This document shows, piece by piece, positions 16,941-25,846 of a stretch of 64,000 nt of DNA. The first letter of the stretch is position 1, and each line of letters starts with the position of its first letter. The stretch is taken from the NCBI RefSeq assembly GCF_000314735.2, contig NZ_KB375270.1:1240001-1304000 (forward strand), in the 5' to 3' direction. The notes beneath the pieces are model-generated. The model was not told the DNA's origin. It did not search any database and saw only the letters and a list, made by a program, of their open reading frames with translations. This DNA comes from Afipia felis ATCC 53690. Lineage in GTDB: Bacteria; Pseudomonadota; Alphaproteobacteria; Rhizobiales; Xanthobacteraceae. The position numbers and the translations under genes are program-made.

Positions 16941-18346
16941 GCCCCCGCTTGTTCCACGTCTCGCCCCGGCATGGCAAGGGTTGCGCGCACGCCGGGGTGT
17001 GCATCGTCGAGACGAAGTTCGCCTCCGTGCAGCACGGCGACCGCCGAGGCCAAACTTAACCCCAATCCCGAACCCGGCAGAGTACGGCTGGCTTCAAGAC
17101 GGACGAAACGCTCGGTGGCTCGCTGGCGGTCGGCTTCGGGAATACCGTCACCGTGATCAGTGACGCTGAGCTTGACACCCTCCGCATCCCGGCGCGCTTC
17201 AATCAGCACGGACGGCTTCACATCCGGCGCGGGCTGGATCGGCTTGCCATATTTGATGGCGTTCTCGACGAGGTTGGCGAGCGCCTGGCTGATGAGCTCG
17301 CGATTGCCGCGAATGACGGCAGGCTCAGTCGCAACCTCCAGCGCAAGGCCGTTGTCCTCCGCCAGTGGCTCGTAGAGTTCCTGAATATCGCGGGCAACCG
17401 TGGCGGTATCGAAATCGACCATGTTGTCGCGCGCCTGCCCCGATTCCGCTCGCGCAATCATCAACAGCGCGTTGAAGGTACGGATCAGACCGTCGGATTC
17501 CTCGATGGTCCGCTCCAGCGCGGCACGATATTCCGTCTCGTTGCCGGCGTCGGCCAGCGCCTCCTCGGCGCGGTTACGAAGCCGCGTCAGTGGGGTTTTC
17601 AGATCGTGGGCGATGTTGTCGGAGACTTCCTGCAGCCCCGCCATCAGCGCCTCTATCCGGTCGAGCATCGCGTTGAGGTTTTCCGCCAGGCGATCGAGTT
17701 CGTCGCCGCTGCGGCCGACGGGAAGCCGCTCACTGAGGTCGCCGCCCATGATCCGCTGCGTCGTCCCCGTCATCGCGTCGATGCGGTGAAGCACGCGCCG
17801 CGCGACGAAAATACCGCCGCCGAGCCCGAGCAGCAGCACGATCGCGACCGACCATTGCGCCGCCTTGGCGACGATGCTGAACAGCCGCTGCCGTTCCTCC
17901 AGATCGCGCCCGATCAGGAGACGGAAACCGCCGGACAGTTGTGTGACCCGCACCAGCGCGAAATGCTTCTTGGAGTCGTTTTCGTCGAGGCGGTGGTAGA
18001 CAGTGTTCGCCCAGCCGGTGTTGTTCATCACGCCAGGCTGCAACGAGCCGATATTGCCGGCCACCGCCTGTCCCTGCGGCGTCGTCAGCAGATAGAGATT
18101 GGCGCCCGGGCGCATCGCACGGTTTTCGATCGCAAACACCAGCCCGCGAATACCACCGCGCGAATATTGCTGGTCAAGTTCGCTCAACTCGGCGTTGACG
18201 GTTTCGGTGATCTGCTCGGTGATCATCCGCCGCGTGTTCCAGGCGAAATAGCCGAGCAGCGAAGCCGCGAACAGCGCGAACAGGAAAAGGTACACCAGCG
18301 TCAGGCGGAACGCCGTGGTGCGGATCAGTTTACCGAAGGCCGTCAC
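16937..18346 (-). CDS. Two-component sensor histidine kinase (HAMP class)
   Basis: 469 residues. Membrane helix near 12-32 (FRLTLVYLFLFALFAASLLG), a periplasmic sensor loop, a second helix (WSVAIVLLLGLGGGIFVA), HAMP (RRVLHRIDAMTGTTQRI), HisKA with DNIAHDLKTPLTRLRNR, and HATPase with LVENAIKYG, DHGDGIP and GSGLGLSLASAVA. It overlaps the response regulator upstream by 17 bases and glnE downstream by 4. The regulator - kinase - glnE order next to degP is the usual one in Bradyrhizobium relatives. The envelope neighbour suggests an envelope stress signal, by inference only. Confidence 0.92.
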   Translation of the reverse strand: MTAFGKLIRTTAFRLTLVYLFLFALFAASLLGYFAWNTRRMITEQITETVNAELSELDQQYSRGGIRGLVFAIENRAMRPGANLYLLTTPQGQAVAGNIGSLQPGVMNNTGWANTVYHRLDENDSKKHFALVRVTQLSGGFRLLIGRDLEERQRLFSIVAKAAQWSVAIVLLLGLGGGIFVARRVLHRIDAMTGTTQRIMGGDLSERLPVGRSGDELDRLAENLNAMLDRIEALMAGLQEVSDNIAHDLKTPLTRLRNRAEEALADAGNETEYRAALERTIEESDGLIRTFNALLMIARAESGQARDNMVDFDTATVARDIQELYEPLAEDNGLALEVATEPAVIRGNRELISQALANLVENAIKYGKPIQPAPDVKPSVLIEARRDAEGVKLSVTDHGDGIPEADRQRATERFVRLEASRTLPGSGLGLSLASAVAVLHGGELRLDDAHPGVRATLAMPGRDVEQAGA

Positions 18347-19049
18347 GTATCATGTATCCGGCGCCACGAATGGTGTGCAGCAGCGGCCGCTCCTGCCCTT
18401 TATCGATCTTCGAACGCAGCCGTGAAATATGCACGTCGATGACGTTAGTCTGCGGATCGAAGTGATAGTCCCATACGTTTTCAAGCAGCATGGTACGCGT
18501 CACCACCTGGCCGGCATGCTTCATCAGATATTCGAGCAGGCGGAATTCGCGTGGCTGCAGAGTGATCTCGGTCGCGCCACGCCTGACCTGATGCGACAGC
18601 CGGTCGAGTTCGAGGTCGCCGACACGATAGCTCGTTTCTTCCGAAGGGCCGCCGCGACGGCGCGACAGCACCTCGACGCGCGCCAGCAGTTCGGCAAATG
18701 AATAAGGCTTCGGCAGATAGTCGTCGCCACCGGCGCGCAGGCCCTTGATGCGATCATCGACCTGGCCGAGCGCGGAGAGGATCAGCGCGGGCGTCGTGTC
18801 GCCCTTCTCCCGAAGCGTGCCGATCACCGACAGGCCGTCGCGCTTGGGCAGCATGCGGTCGACCACCAGCACGTCGTAATCGCCGGACTGTGCCAGCGCC
18901 AACCCTTCCTCGCCGTCGCCGGCCAGTTCCGCAACGTGACCAACCTCGCGAAATGCCTTGGCGAGGTATTCCGCAGATTCGCGATCGTCTTCGATAATGA
19001 GCAGGCGCATCTGCGATGGAGTTGGCTCGGGATTATTCATTGTCACCAT
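18330..19049 (-). CDS. OmpR-family response regulator
   Basis: Receiver domain opening RLLIIEDDRESAEYL with VLVVDRMLPKRDGL (phospho-Asp in VDRMLP) and the switch lysine in DYLPKPYSF, followed by a winged helix with LQPREFRLLEYLMKHAGQVVTR cut at its usual place and NVIDVHISRLRSKID. The start is uncertain: ATG codons at 19049, 19040 and 19010 all lack strong ribosome sites; 19010 begins exactly at the receiver domain. A longer frame to 19130 runs into the degP side with no homology. It forms a pair with the kinase at 16937. Confidence 0.9.
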   Translation of the reverse strand: MVTMNNPEPTPSQMRLLIIEDDRESAEYLAKAFREVGHVAELAGDGEEGLALAQSGDYDVLVVDRMLPKRDGLSVIGTLREKGDTTPALILSALGQVDDRIKGLRAGGDDYLPKPYSFAELLARVEVLSRRRGGPSEETSYRVGDLELDRLSHQVRRGATEITLQPREFRLLEYLMKHAGQVVTRTMLLENVWDYHFDPQTNVIDVHISRLRSKIDKGQERPLLHTIRGAGYMIRDGLR

Positions 19050-19186
19050 GGCGCGACGACCGTTTTCTTGCAAGGCATTGGGAACTGAAAAGAAGATGGG
19101 CGGCGAAGCTGGGGAAACCTCACCGCCCACCCATTACCCTTCCGACGGAGGGGGGCGTTTTCCATCGAAAGGAACTTCACATGTAG

Positions 19187-20767
19187 TTAGCCCTTACCGA
19201 CCGGCAATGCGACGAAGCGCGAAGAATCGCCGCTCCGGACACGGATCAGGACACTATTCTTCTTGTCGGCACGGGCGGTGGACAGTTCGCTGCGGATGTC
19301 GTCCGCCGTGGCGACCGACTTGCCCGCGACCTCGAGGATCACATCGCCCTCCTTCAGGCCGCGTTCGGCAGACGCACCGTCCGGGTTAACGCTCGTGATC
19401 ACGACACCTTCCTTGCCGGCACCCGCGACGGATTTCGCCGGCGCGACCGTCAGGCCGAGGTTGGGCACGTCCGAACCGTTACCGTTCCTGCTGGGGCCGT
19501 TGTCATTGTCATTAAAGCCGCTCTTGATCGCCTTGGCGTTCGGCAGTTCGCCGAGCGTCACGGTCAGCGTTTTCTCGGTACCCTTGTGGAGCACACCGAG
19601 CTTGATCGAGGCGCCCGGCGCCATGCCGCCGATGGTGCGAGCCAGTTCGCGGGCATCCTTCACCGGCTGATCGTTCACCTTGTTGATGACGTCGCCCGAT
19701 TCAATGCCAGCCTTCGCGGCCGGACCATCCTTCTGCGGCTCGGCCACCAGCGCGCCCTCTGCCTTCTTCAGGCCGAGGCTGTCGGCGATTTCCGGCGTGA
19801 CGGGCTGGATCTGTACGCCGATCCAGCCGCGGCTGACGCTGCCCTTGTCCTTGAGCTGCGCCACCACGTTCTTCACCGTCGCGGACGGGATCGAGAACGC
19901 GATGCCGACACTACCGCCGGAAGGAGAGTAGATCGCGGTGTTGACGCCGATCACCTCGCCTTCGGTGTTGAAGGCCGGACCGCCCGAATTGCCCTTGTTC
20001 ACGGGCGCGTCGATCTGGATGAAATCGTCATACGGGCCGTTGCCGATATCGCGGCCACGCGCGGAGACAATGCCAGCTGTCACGGTACCGCCAAGGCCGA
20101 ACGGATTGCCGACCGCCAGCACCCAGTCACCGATACGTGGTTCGCTGTCGGACAACTTGGCAAACGGGAAGTTGTTACTGCCGCCCTCGACCTTGATGAG
20201 CGCGAGGTCGGTGCGCTTGTCGGTACCGATCACCTTGGCCTTGTAGGTCTTGCCATCGTCGGTCGTGACCTCGACCTTGTCGGCGCCATCGACGACGTGG
20301 TTGTTGGTGACAGCATAACCGTCAGCCGAAATGAAGAAGCCCGAGCCCTGCCCGGTCACAAGGTTGCCGTGCCCGCGACGACCGCCGGGGCCACCCGGGA
20401 ATCCATCGGGTCCGCCGAAGCGACGGAAGAAACGCTCCATCGGCGAGCCTGGCGGGAACGGCAGATCCTCGTTGTTATCCGCCGTCTGCTTCTCCTCGAT
20501 CCGCACACGCACCGAAATCACCGACGGCTTCACGCGCTCGACGATATCGGCAAAGCCGATCGGCTGCTGAACCTGTCGCACGTCCTTGTTGACCTGGGCG
20601 TGCGCGGTGCTGACGAAAGCATCCGTCGCATACGGCGTGCCGAGGCCATAAGCGGCGGCGCCGAGACCGGCGACAACGGACGCCATCAGGGCGAATTTGC
20701 GCATGGCGAGAAGGCCGCGCGGCTTTTTCTGAGGCGGGATTTTCGGGAAGTCGGCGGGATTGGTCAT
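19187..20767 (-). CDS. degP: DegP/HtrA-type periplasmic serine protease
   Basis: 526 residues. An N-terminal membrane/signal segment (LMASVVAGLGAAAYGLG) is followed by the trypsin-like core with the catalytic triad visible as NNHVVDG (His), RTDLALIK (Asp) and NKGNSGGPAFN (Ser), then two PDZ domains (RGWIGVQIQPV..., GVVITSVNPDGASA...). A Gly-rich loop (GGPDGFPGGPGGRRG) precedes the protease core. The ATG at 20767 has ggag 8 bases upstream; in-frame sequence before it has no homology. It degrades or refolds misfolded envelope proteins. The upstream direct repeat at 20861-20882 is a possible activator site. Confidence 0.94.
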   Translation of the reverse strand: MTNPADFPKIPPQKKPRGLLAMRKFALMASVVAGLGAAAYGLGTPYATDAFVSTAHAQVNKDVRQVQQPIGFADIVERVKPSVISVRVRIEEKQTADNNEDLPFPPGSPMERFFRRFGGPDGFPGGPGGRRGHGNLVTGQGSGFFISADGYAVTNNHVVDGADKVEVTTDDGKTYKAKVIGTDKRTDLALIKVEGGSNNFPFAKLSDSEPRIGDWVLAVGNPFGLGGTVTAGIVSARGRDIGNGPYDDFIQIDAPVNKGNSGGPAFNTEGEVIGVNTAIYSPSGGSVGIAFSIPSATVKNVVAQLKDKGSVSRGWIGVQIQPVTPEIADSLGLKKAEGALVAEPQKDGPAAKAGIESGDVINKVNDQPVKDARELARTIGGMAPGASIKLGVLHKGTEKTLTVTLGELPNAKAIKSGFNDNDNGPSRNGNGSDVPNLGLTVAPAKSVAGAGKEGVVITSVNPDGASAERGLKEGDVILEVAGKSVATADDIRSELSTARADKKNSVLIRVRSGDSSRFVALPVGKG

Positions 20768-20860
20768 GGGGGTCACTCCGGTGAATCGAAATTCGTGACG
20801 CGGGGATGCGTCTTCGGAGTGAAAGATGGGGGATGCGCCCTTACGGCACTCTGTCGGGGG

Positions 20861-20882
20861 AATTAAGGTTTTGTAATTAAGG
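20861..20882. promoter_or_regulatory. Tandem direct repeat aattaagg-N6-aattaagg upstream of degP
   Basis: Two perfect 8-base direct repeats with a 14-base period, 94 to 115 bases upstream of the degP start. Tandem half-sites are typical of OmpR-family regulators, and such a regulator is encoded just after degP. The spacing differs from CtrA sites (TTAA-N7-TTAA). Confidence 0.35.
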
Positions 20883-20930
20883 CGATACCGCCTGCGGGCC
20901 GATGTCGCAGGCTCCCTGAAAATAACGCCC

Positions 20931-21566
20931 TCAGTACAGCGTCGCCTTGACCCGTGCGGGCAATGCGGCGTCGTAAGCCTCGCCATCAAAAATCGCGGCG
21001 GCTTCGTTGCGGGCCGTAATATCGCGCAGGATCATGCCGGCCGACGGCAAAGTGCGTCTGTCGACGTGCCGCTCGGGATTCCAAAGTTCGGCTCGGACCA
21101 CCGCGCGTGAACACTGAAAGAATGCCTTCTCAACATGAACGATCATGACACTCGCCGGCCGTTGACCCGCCACCGCGAATTGCGCGCGCAGATCAGGATC
21201 GCAGGACAGCTCCGCGCGCCCGTTGACACGCAAGGTCTCACCATAGCCCGGGATCAGGAAAAGCATCCCGATACGGTCGTCGGACAGAATGTTTCGGAAC
21301 GAATCGAGCCGATTGTTGCCCCGACGATCCGGGATCAGCAGCGTCTTCGAATCCTGCACCGTGACGAAACCCGGCGCATCCCCGCGTGGAGAGCAATCCA
21401 GTCCCTCGGGCCCTACCGTCGAAATCACCGCAAACGGAGAAGCGGCGATCAGGGCTGCATAGTTTGCATCCACATGATCGATTTCCTTGAAGAGCGAAGC
21501 CGGAGAAGGCTGATTCGGATAAGCACTCGCCAGATCTTCGGGTGAAGCGATGCGGTCGCCGGCCAT
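20931..21566 (-). CDS. Pyridoxamine 5'-phosphate oxidase-fold flavoprotein
   Basis: 211 residues of the PPOX split-barrel family. The core reads FAVISTVGPEGLDCSPRGDAP, KTLLIPDRRGNNRLDSFRNI and IGMLFLIPGYGETLRVNGRA, the FMN-binding pattern of the MSMEG_1061-like subgroup. These small flavoproteins are oxidoreductases with poorly known substrates; it is not pdxH, whose motifs are absent. It stands alone between degP and the ccm operon. Confidence 0.82.
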   Translation of the reverse strand: MAGDRIASPEDLASAYPNQPSPASLFKEIDHVDANYAALIAASPFAVISTVGPEGLDCSPRGDAPGFVTVQDSKTLLIPDRRGNNRLDSFRNILSDDRIGMLFLIPGYGETLRVNGRAELSCDPDLRAQFAVAGQRPASVMIVHVEKAFFQCSRAVVRAELWNPERHVDRRTLPSAGMILRDITARNEAAAIFDGEAYDAALPARVKATLY

Positions 21567-21611
21567 ATATCCTCCAGGAAGAGCGAAAAGCGTATCGCCT
21601 AGTCTAATCGC

Positions 21612-22103
21612 TCAAACGGATTTTTCCACGGAGTCGTGGCTGGCGATCAGCTTTTCCAGCCGCGCTTCTTCTTCAGGCGTCAGCGCCGTAATGTCCTCGC
21701 GGCGCGAGGCCCAGCGCTTGCGGTTGTACAGCCACAACCCTGCCCCGCCACCGATCAGGACGACGGGCGTGAGCAGCCACAGGATCAGCGTGTGCTCCTT
21801 GAGCGGGGGCTTCAGCAGAACGAACTCGCCGTAGCGCGCGACCAGAAAATCCAGCACCTGCCTGTCGCTATCGCCGGCCGCGATCCGCTCGCGCACCAGA
21901 AGGCGGAGGTCTCGCGCCAGCGGCGCCTCAGAGTCGTCGATCGACTGGTTCTGGCAGACCATGCAGCGCAATTCACGCGACAAGGTCCGCGCCCGCGCTT
22001 CCTGCGCGGGGTTGCTCATCACTTCATCGGGCTGAACCGCATGGAGCGCCGATGGCAGACCTACCATCAACACAAGCGCAACAAGGACTGCGAGACGCCG
22101 CAT
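21612..22103 (-). CDS. ccmH: Cytochrome c maturation protein CcmH / CycL
   Basis: 163 residues. Signal peptide (VLVALVLMVGLPSALHA), then the thiol-redox motif LRCMVCQNQSI with C47 and C50, and a C-terminal membrane anchor (LILWLLTPVVLIGGGAGLWLY). CcmH keeps apocytochrome cysteines reduced for haem ligation. It is the last gene of ccmI-ccmE-ccmF-ccmH, 4 bases after ccmF. No ccmG lies adjacent, as expected where cycY sits in another operon. Confidence 0.95.
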   Translation of the reverse strand: MRRLAVLVALVLMVGLPSALHAVQPDEVMSNPAQEARARTLSRELRCMVCQNQSIDDSEAPLARDLRLLVRERIAAGDSDRQVLDFLVARYGEFVLLKPPLKEHTLILWLLTPVVLIGGGAGLWLYNRKRWASRREDITALTPEEEARLEKLIASHDSVEKSV

Positions 22104-22107
22104 CGCC

Positions 22108-24096
22108 CTACTCCGCCGGTTGCGCGACGCCGCTGAGCTTAGGCCGCGCCGGCTTCGGCGCGCCGACGCGCAGGCGACGATCCGACAGCGACAGCGCGCC
22201 GCCGAACGCCATCAGCACCGGCCCGAACCAGATCAGGAGCACCAGCGGTTTGTAATAGATACGCGCGGTGATCGAGCCATTCGGCTCGGCGGCGCCGAGC
22301 GAAATGTAAAGCTGACTTGCGCCGCGCGTCATCAACGCGGCTTCCGTGGTGGACATGCCGCGCGTCGTGAAGCTGCGCTTCGACGGCGTCATCGTGCCGA
22401 CCTGAACGCCGCCCTGCCGGATAGCGAACGTCGCGATGTCCTCACGGTAATTCGGACCCTGCTGCGATTTCATGCCATCGAAGGTCACGCTGTAGCTGCC
22501 AAGCTGCGCGGTATCGTTCAGCCGCATGGTGGCGATATGCTCGATGTTCCACGTCGACTCGCAGACCACGCCGATCAGCGCGATGCCGAGCCCGGCATGC
22601 GCGAACGCCGTACCCCAGGTCGAGCGCGGCAAGCCCCGGGCACGATCCCACGATGTCCCCAGGGGCGCGCGGAACAGCTTGATGCGTTCGGCAATATCAA
22701 CCGCCGCACCGATGATGACGAAAACCGCGAGCCCGATCGCAAGTGGCGCAAGCGCGCTGCCACCCTTTTCCCATGCCCAGACAATCGCAATCGTCGCCAG
22801 CGCGGCGATGCCCGCCGTCATCAGACGCTGCGCAGCACCTATGAGATCGCCGCGCTTCCACGCAAGCAGCGGACCGAACGGCACGGCCAGCAGCAGCGGC
22901 AGGAACAGCGGCGCGAAGGTCAGATTGAAGAACGGCGCACCGACGGAAATCTTCTCGCCAGTCAGAACTTCCAGCGCCAGCGGGTAAAGCGTACCGACAA
23001 AGACTGTGGCACAGGCGGTGGTCAGCAACAGATTGTTGAGCACCAGTGCGCCTTCGCGCGAGATCGGCGCGAACAGCCCGCCCTGCTTCAGCGAGGCCGC
23101 ACGCCACGCATAGAATGACAGGCTGCCACCGATGAAGACGCACAGGATCATCAAGATGAAAACACCGCGTCGGGGATCGGTTGCGAACGCGTGGACCGAG
23201 GTCAGCACGCCCGAACGCACCAGGAAGGTGCCGAGCAGCGACAGCGAGAAGGTGAGGATCGCCAGCAGCACGGTCCAGATCTTCAGTGCCTCGCGCTTCT
23301 CCATCACCACCGCGGAGTGAAGGAGCGCGGTGCCGGCGAGCCACGGCATCAGCGAGGCGTTCTCGACCGGGTCCCAGAACCACCAGCCGCCCCAGCCGAG
23401 TTCGTAATAGGCCCAGTACGAACCCATCGCGATGCCGAGCGTGAGGAAGATCCACGCCATCAGCGTCCACGGCCGTACCCAGCGCGCCCATGCTGCATCG
23501 ATGCGGCCTTCGATCAGGGCTGCAATGGCGAAGGAGAACGAAATCGAGAAACCAACATAGCCGAGATAAAGCATCGGCGGATGCACGGCGAGGCCGGGGT
23601 CCTGCAGGATCGGATTGAGATCGCGTCCCTCGATCGGCGGATTGGCGATGCGCAGGAATGGATTGGAGGTCAGCAGGATGAACAGATAGAATGCAGTCGC
23701 GATCCATGCCTGCACCGCGAGCACATGCGCGCGCAGCGACAGCGGCAGGTTGACACCGAAGATCGCGACAAGCGCGCCGAACAGCGCGAGGATGAACACC
23801 CACAAAAGCATCGAGCCTTCATGGTTTCCCCAGACACCGGTGATCTTGTAAATCAGCGGCTTCAGCGAGTGCGAGTTCTCGTAGACGTTGACGACGGAGA
23901 AATCCGACATCACGTGCAGCGAGACCAGCGCGAAGAAGGACAGCAAAACAAAGGCGAACTGAGCAATCGCGGTCGAGCGCGACACGTTCATCAAGGCGGG
24001 GTCGTTCACGCGCGCGCCGATCAGCGGCACGAAGGACTGGATCAGCGCCAGCCCAAGCGCCAGTACCAGCGCGTAGTGCCCGCCCTCGGCGATCAT
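22108..24096 (-). CDS. ccmF: Haem lyase subunit CcmF / CycK
   Basis: 662-residue polytopic membrane protein with the WWD signature [20 protein letters not shown] and many hydrophobic helices; conserved His residues ([28 protein letters not shown]) fit haem ligation. It takes haem from CcmE and attaches it to CXXCH cysteines. It overlaps ccmE by 4 bases, showing coupling. Confidence 0.96.
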   Translation of the reverse strand: MIAEGGHYALVLALGLALIQSFVPLIGARVNDPALMNVSRSTAIAQFAFVLLSFFALVSLHVMSDFSVVNVYENSHSLKPLIYKITGVWGNHEGSMLLWVFILALFGALVAIFGVNLPLSLRAHVLAVQAWIATAFYLFILLTSNPFLRIANPPIEGRDLNPILQDPGLAVHPPMLYLGYVGFSISFSFAIAALIEGRIDAAWARWVRPWTLMAWIFLTLGIAMGSYWAYYELGWGGWWFWDPVENASLMPWLAGTALLHSAVVMEKREALKIWTVLLAILTFSLSLLGTFLVRSGVLTSVHAFATDPRRGVFILMILCVFIGGSLSFYAWRAASLKQGGLFAPISREGALVLNNLLLTTACATVFVGTLYPLALEVLTGEKISVGAPFFNLTFAPLFLPLLLAVPFGPLLAWKRGDLIGAAQRLMTAGIAALATIAIVWAWEKGGSALAPLAIGLAVFVIIGAAVDIAERIKLFRAPLGTSWDRARGLPRSTWGTAFAHAGLGIALIGVVCESTWNIEHIATMRLNDTAQLGSYSVTFDGMKSQQGPNYREDIATFAIRQGGVQVGTMTPSKRSFTTRGMSTTEAALMTRGASQLYISLGAAEPNGSITARIYYKPLVLLIWFGPVLMAFGGALSLSDRRLRVGAPKPARPKLSGVAQPAE

Positions 24097-24569
24097 CGCA
24101 CCGTCCCCGGCGCGTCAGCCGCTGAGGTCTTGCCGTAATCGTCCTTCCAGTGACCTTCCTTCTTCAGTTCGTCGGCAACAGCCTTCGGCATATAGGTCTC
24201 GTCGTGCTTGGCGAGCACGGTGTCGGCGTGGAAGACGCCGCTGGTGTCGAGCGCACCCTCCGAAATCACGCCCTGCCCCTCACGGAACAGATCCGGCAGA
24301 ATCCCTTGATAAGCCACCGGCACCTTGGCATTGCCGTCGGTGACCTCAAAGTTGACCTTCAATTGGTCGCCGCGCACCAGCGAACCCTTCTCTACGAGGC
24401 CGCCGAGCCGGAATTTCGTTCCCGGTGCAATGTGTTGCTCGGCGATCTTGCCGGGCGTGGTGAAGAACATGATGGAACTACGCATGGCGTTCAGCACCAG
24501 CGCCGCGGCCACGGCCAGCACCGCCAGCGCGCCCGCAATCATCGTCAGCCGCCGTTGTTTGCGCGTCAT
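24093..24569 (-). CDS. ccmE: Haem chaperone CcmE / CycJ
   Basis: 158 residues: a single N-terminal membrane anchor ([18 protein letters not shown]) and the OB-fold periplasmic domain with [12 protein letters not shown] and the haem-attachment segment [10 protein letters not shown], where H122 is the covalent haem ligand and Y127 a conserved helper. It hands haem to CcmF. Second gene of the operon. Confidence 0.96.
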   Translation of the reverse strand: MTRKQRRLTMIAGALAVLAVAAALVLNAMRSSIMFFTTPGKIAEQHIAPGTKFRLGGLVEKGSLVRGDQLKVNFEVTDGNAKVPVAYQGILPDLFREGQGVISEGALDTSGVFHADTVLAKHDETYMPKAVADELKKEGHWKDDYGKTSAADAPGTVR

Positions 24570-24627
24570 TTCAATCCTTCGCGCACGATGCGGCCCGATC
24601 GGTCATTCGCGGTTTCCGGCATCATGT

Positions 24628-25731
24628 CTACCCGTCTATTCCAAGTCCCTTGAGGCCATCATTGAGCTGGCGCAAATGTTCCGGATTGTCGGCCAAAGCC
24701 TGCCTTGCATTGTCGCGCGCGGCGTTGGCTTTGTCCTTCTCGCCAAGAACCATATAGGCTCGCACCAGCCGCAGCCATCCTTCGACGTCATCCTTGTTCG
24801 TTTTGAGACGATCAGCCAGACGCTCGACCATGCCCTCGATCATGGCGGTGCGGCCGGAAGCGTCCATTCCCTTCGCCATCGACATCTGCTCTTCGGACAA
24901 AGCCGGAGGCCGGCTGCCGGATACCCGCGTCAGCGCCTCCTGAACCAGCGGCCGCCACGGCGCATCGGCCGGGGCTTTTGCCAGCATGGCACGCCAGATG
25001 TCGGCGGCCTTGGCGGGCTGGCCGTCCTGCTCCATCGCAACGCCGGTGAAATAGCGGGCCTTGCTTTCGTTCGGGTCGAGCGCGAGTGCGCGGTCGAATT
25101 CGGCCTTTGCCTCCGCAGTCACCACGCCATTTGCGGCCACCGTGAGCGCCTCGCCGAGATCGGAATGGCGGCCTGCGGTCTCTTCATTATAGGCAAGCGC
25201 ATTGCGGAAGGCCGGAACAGCCTCGTCGACACGGCCGAGCTTGAGCAACACCGGCGCCAGCACGCTCCAGCCGCGCCCGTCCTTGGGATTCTTTTCGAGG
25301 ATCGCCTGCACGCGTTCAACCAAACGATCAATCGAGGCATCCTGCGGCTTCATCTGCTGGCGCGCGGCCAGCGGAAAATCGGGCAACGAAGGCGAACCGA
25401 TCTGGACGTAAAGACCGGCAGCAATCAAGGGCAGTCCGACCAGCGCGACGATCGACACGGCGCGACGCCAGCTTCGGCTGACGGAAAGCGTGCCGCCCTC
25501 TTCGCTTGTGGCTGCGGCCAGCAGACGACGGCTAATCTCAACTCGTGCGGCCTCCGCCTCAACCGGGCCGATCAGACCGGCATCGGCATCGCGCGCCACT
25601 TCGGCCAACTGGTCCTGATAGACGACGGTTTCGCTGGCGGACGGCCCGCGTTTGACCTGCCGCCCGAGCGGCCACAGCACCGCGAAGACCGCCACAGCCG
25701 TCATCAACGCGAGCATGAACCAAAGCGACAT
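24628..25731 (-). CDS. ccmI: Cytochrome c maturation protein CcmI / CycH
   Basis: 367 residues from MSLWFML. Two membrane helices (VAVFAVLWPLG near 15, and VALVGLPLIAAGLYV near 105) flank a cytoplasmic loop, followed by tetratricopeptide-like repeats (GWSVLAPVLLKLGRVDEAVPAFRNAL cut at repeat borders, AKARYFTGVAMEQDG-type). CcmI holds apocytochromes for haem attachment. The start is placed at 25731; 28 further in-frame codons upstream lack family similarity. First gene of the operon. Confidence 0.92.
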   Translation of the reverse strand: MSLWFMLALMTAVAVFAVLWPLGRQVKRGPSASETVVYQDQLAEVARDADAGLIGPVEAEAARVEISRRLLAAATSEEGGTLSVSRSWRRAVSIVALVGLPLIAAGLYVQIGSPSLPDFPLAARQQMKPQDASIDRLVERVQAILEKNPKDGRGWSVLAPVLLKLGRVDEAVPAFRNALAYNEETAGRHSDLGEALTVAANGVVTAEAKAEFDRALALDPNESKARYFTGVAMEQDGQPAKAADIWRAMLAKAPADAPWRPLVQEALTRVSGSRPPALSEEQMSMAKGMDASGRTAMIEGMVERLADRLKTNKDDVEGWLRLVRAYMVLGEKDKANAARDNARQALADNPEHLRQLNDGLKGLGIDG

Positions 25732-25846
25732 TCCGGGTTTCCGCACAGAACAGGCCGACGCCCGGCCGATTTCAGGATGCGGCGGGGTTACACCACGCGC
25801 AGTCAAGCTTTGCAAACAGCAATTTCAATGACATAGAACAAAAAAA

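Noticed and set aside
18330..19130. Longer response regulator starting at 19130
   Set aside because: The extra 27 codons have no similarity to receivers and no ribosome site; starts at 19049, 19040 or 19010 are more reasonable.
20861..20882. CtrA binding site before degP
   Set aside because: TTAA pairs are spaced by 10 and not 7 bases, so the full CtrA consensus is not met.
21612..25731. Missing ccmG as a sign of a broken cytochrome c maturation operon
   Set aside because: In this family the DsbE/CcmG gene (cycY) is normally in another operon with cycVWX, so its absence here is expected.
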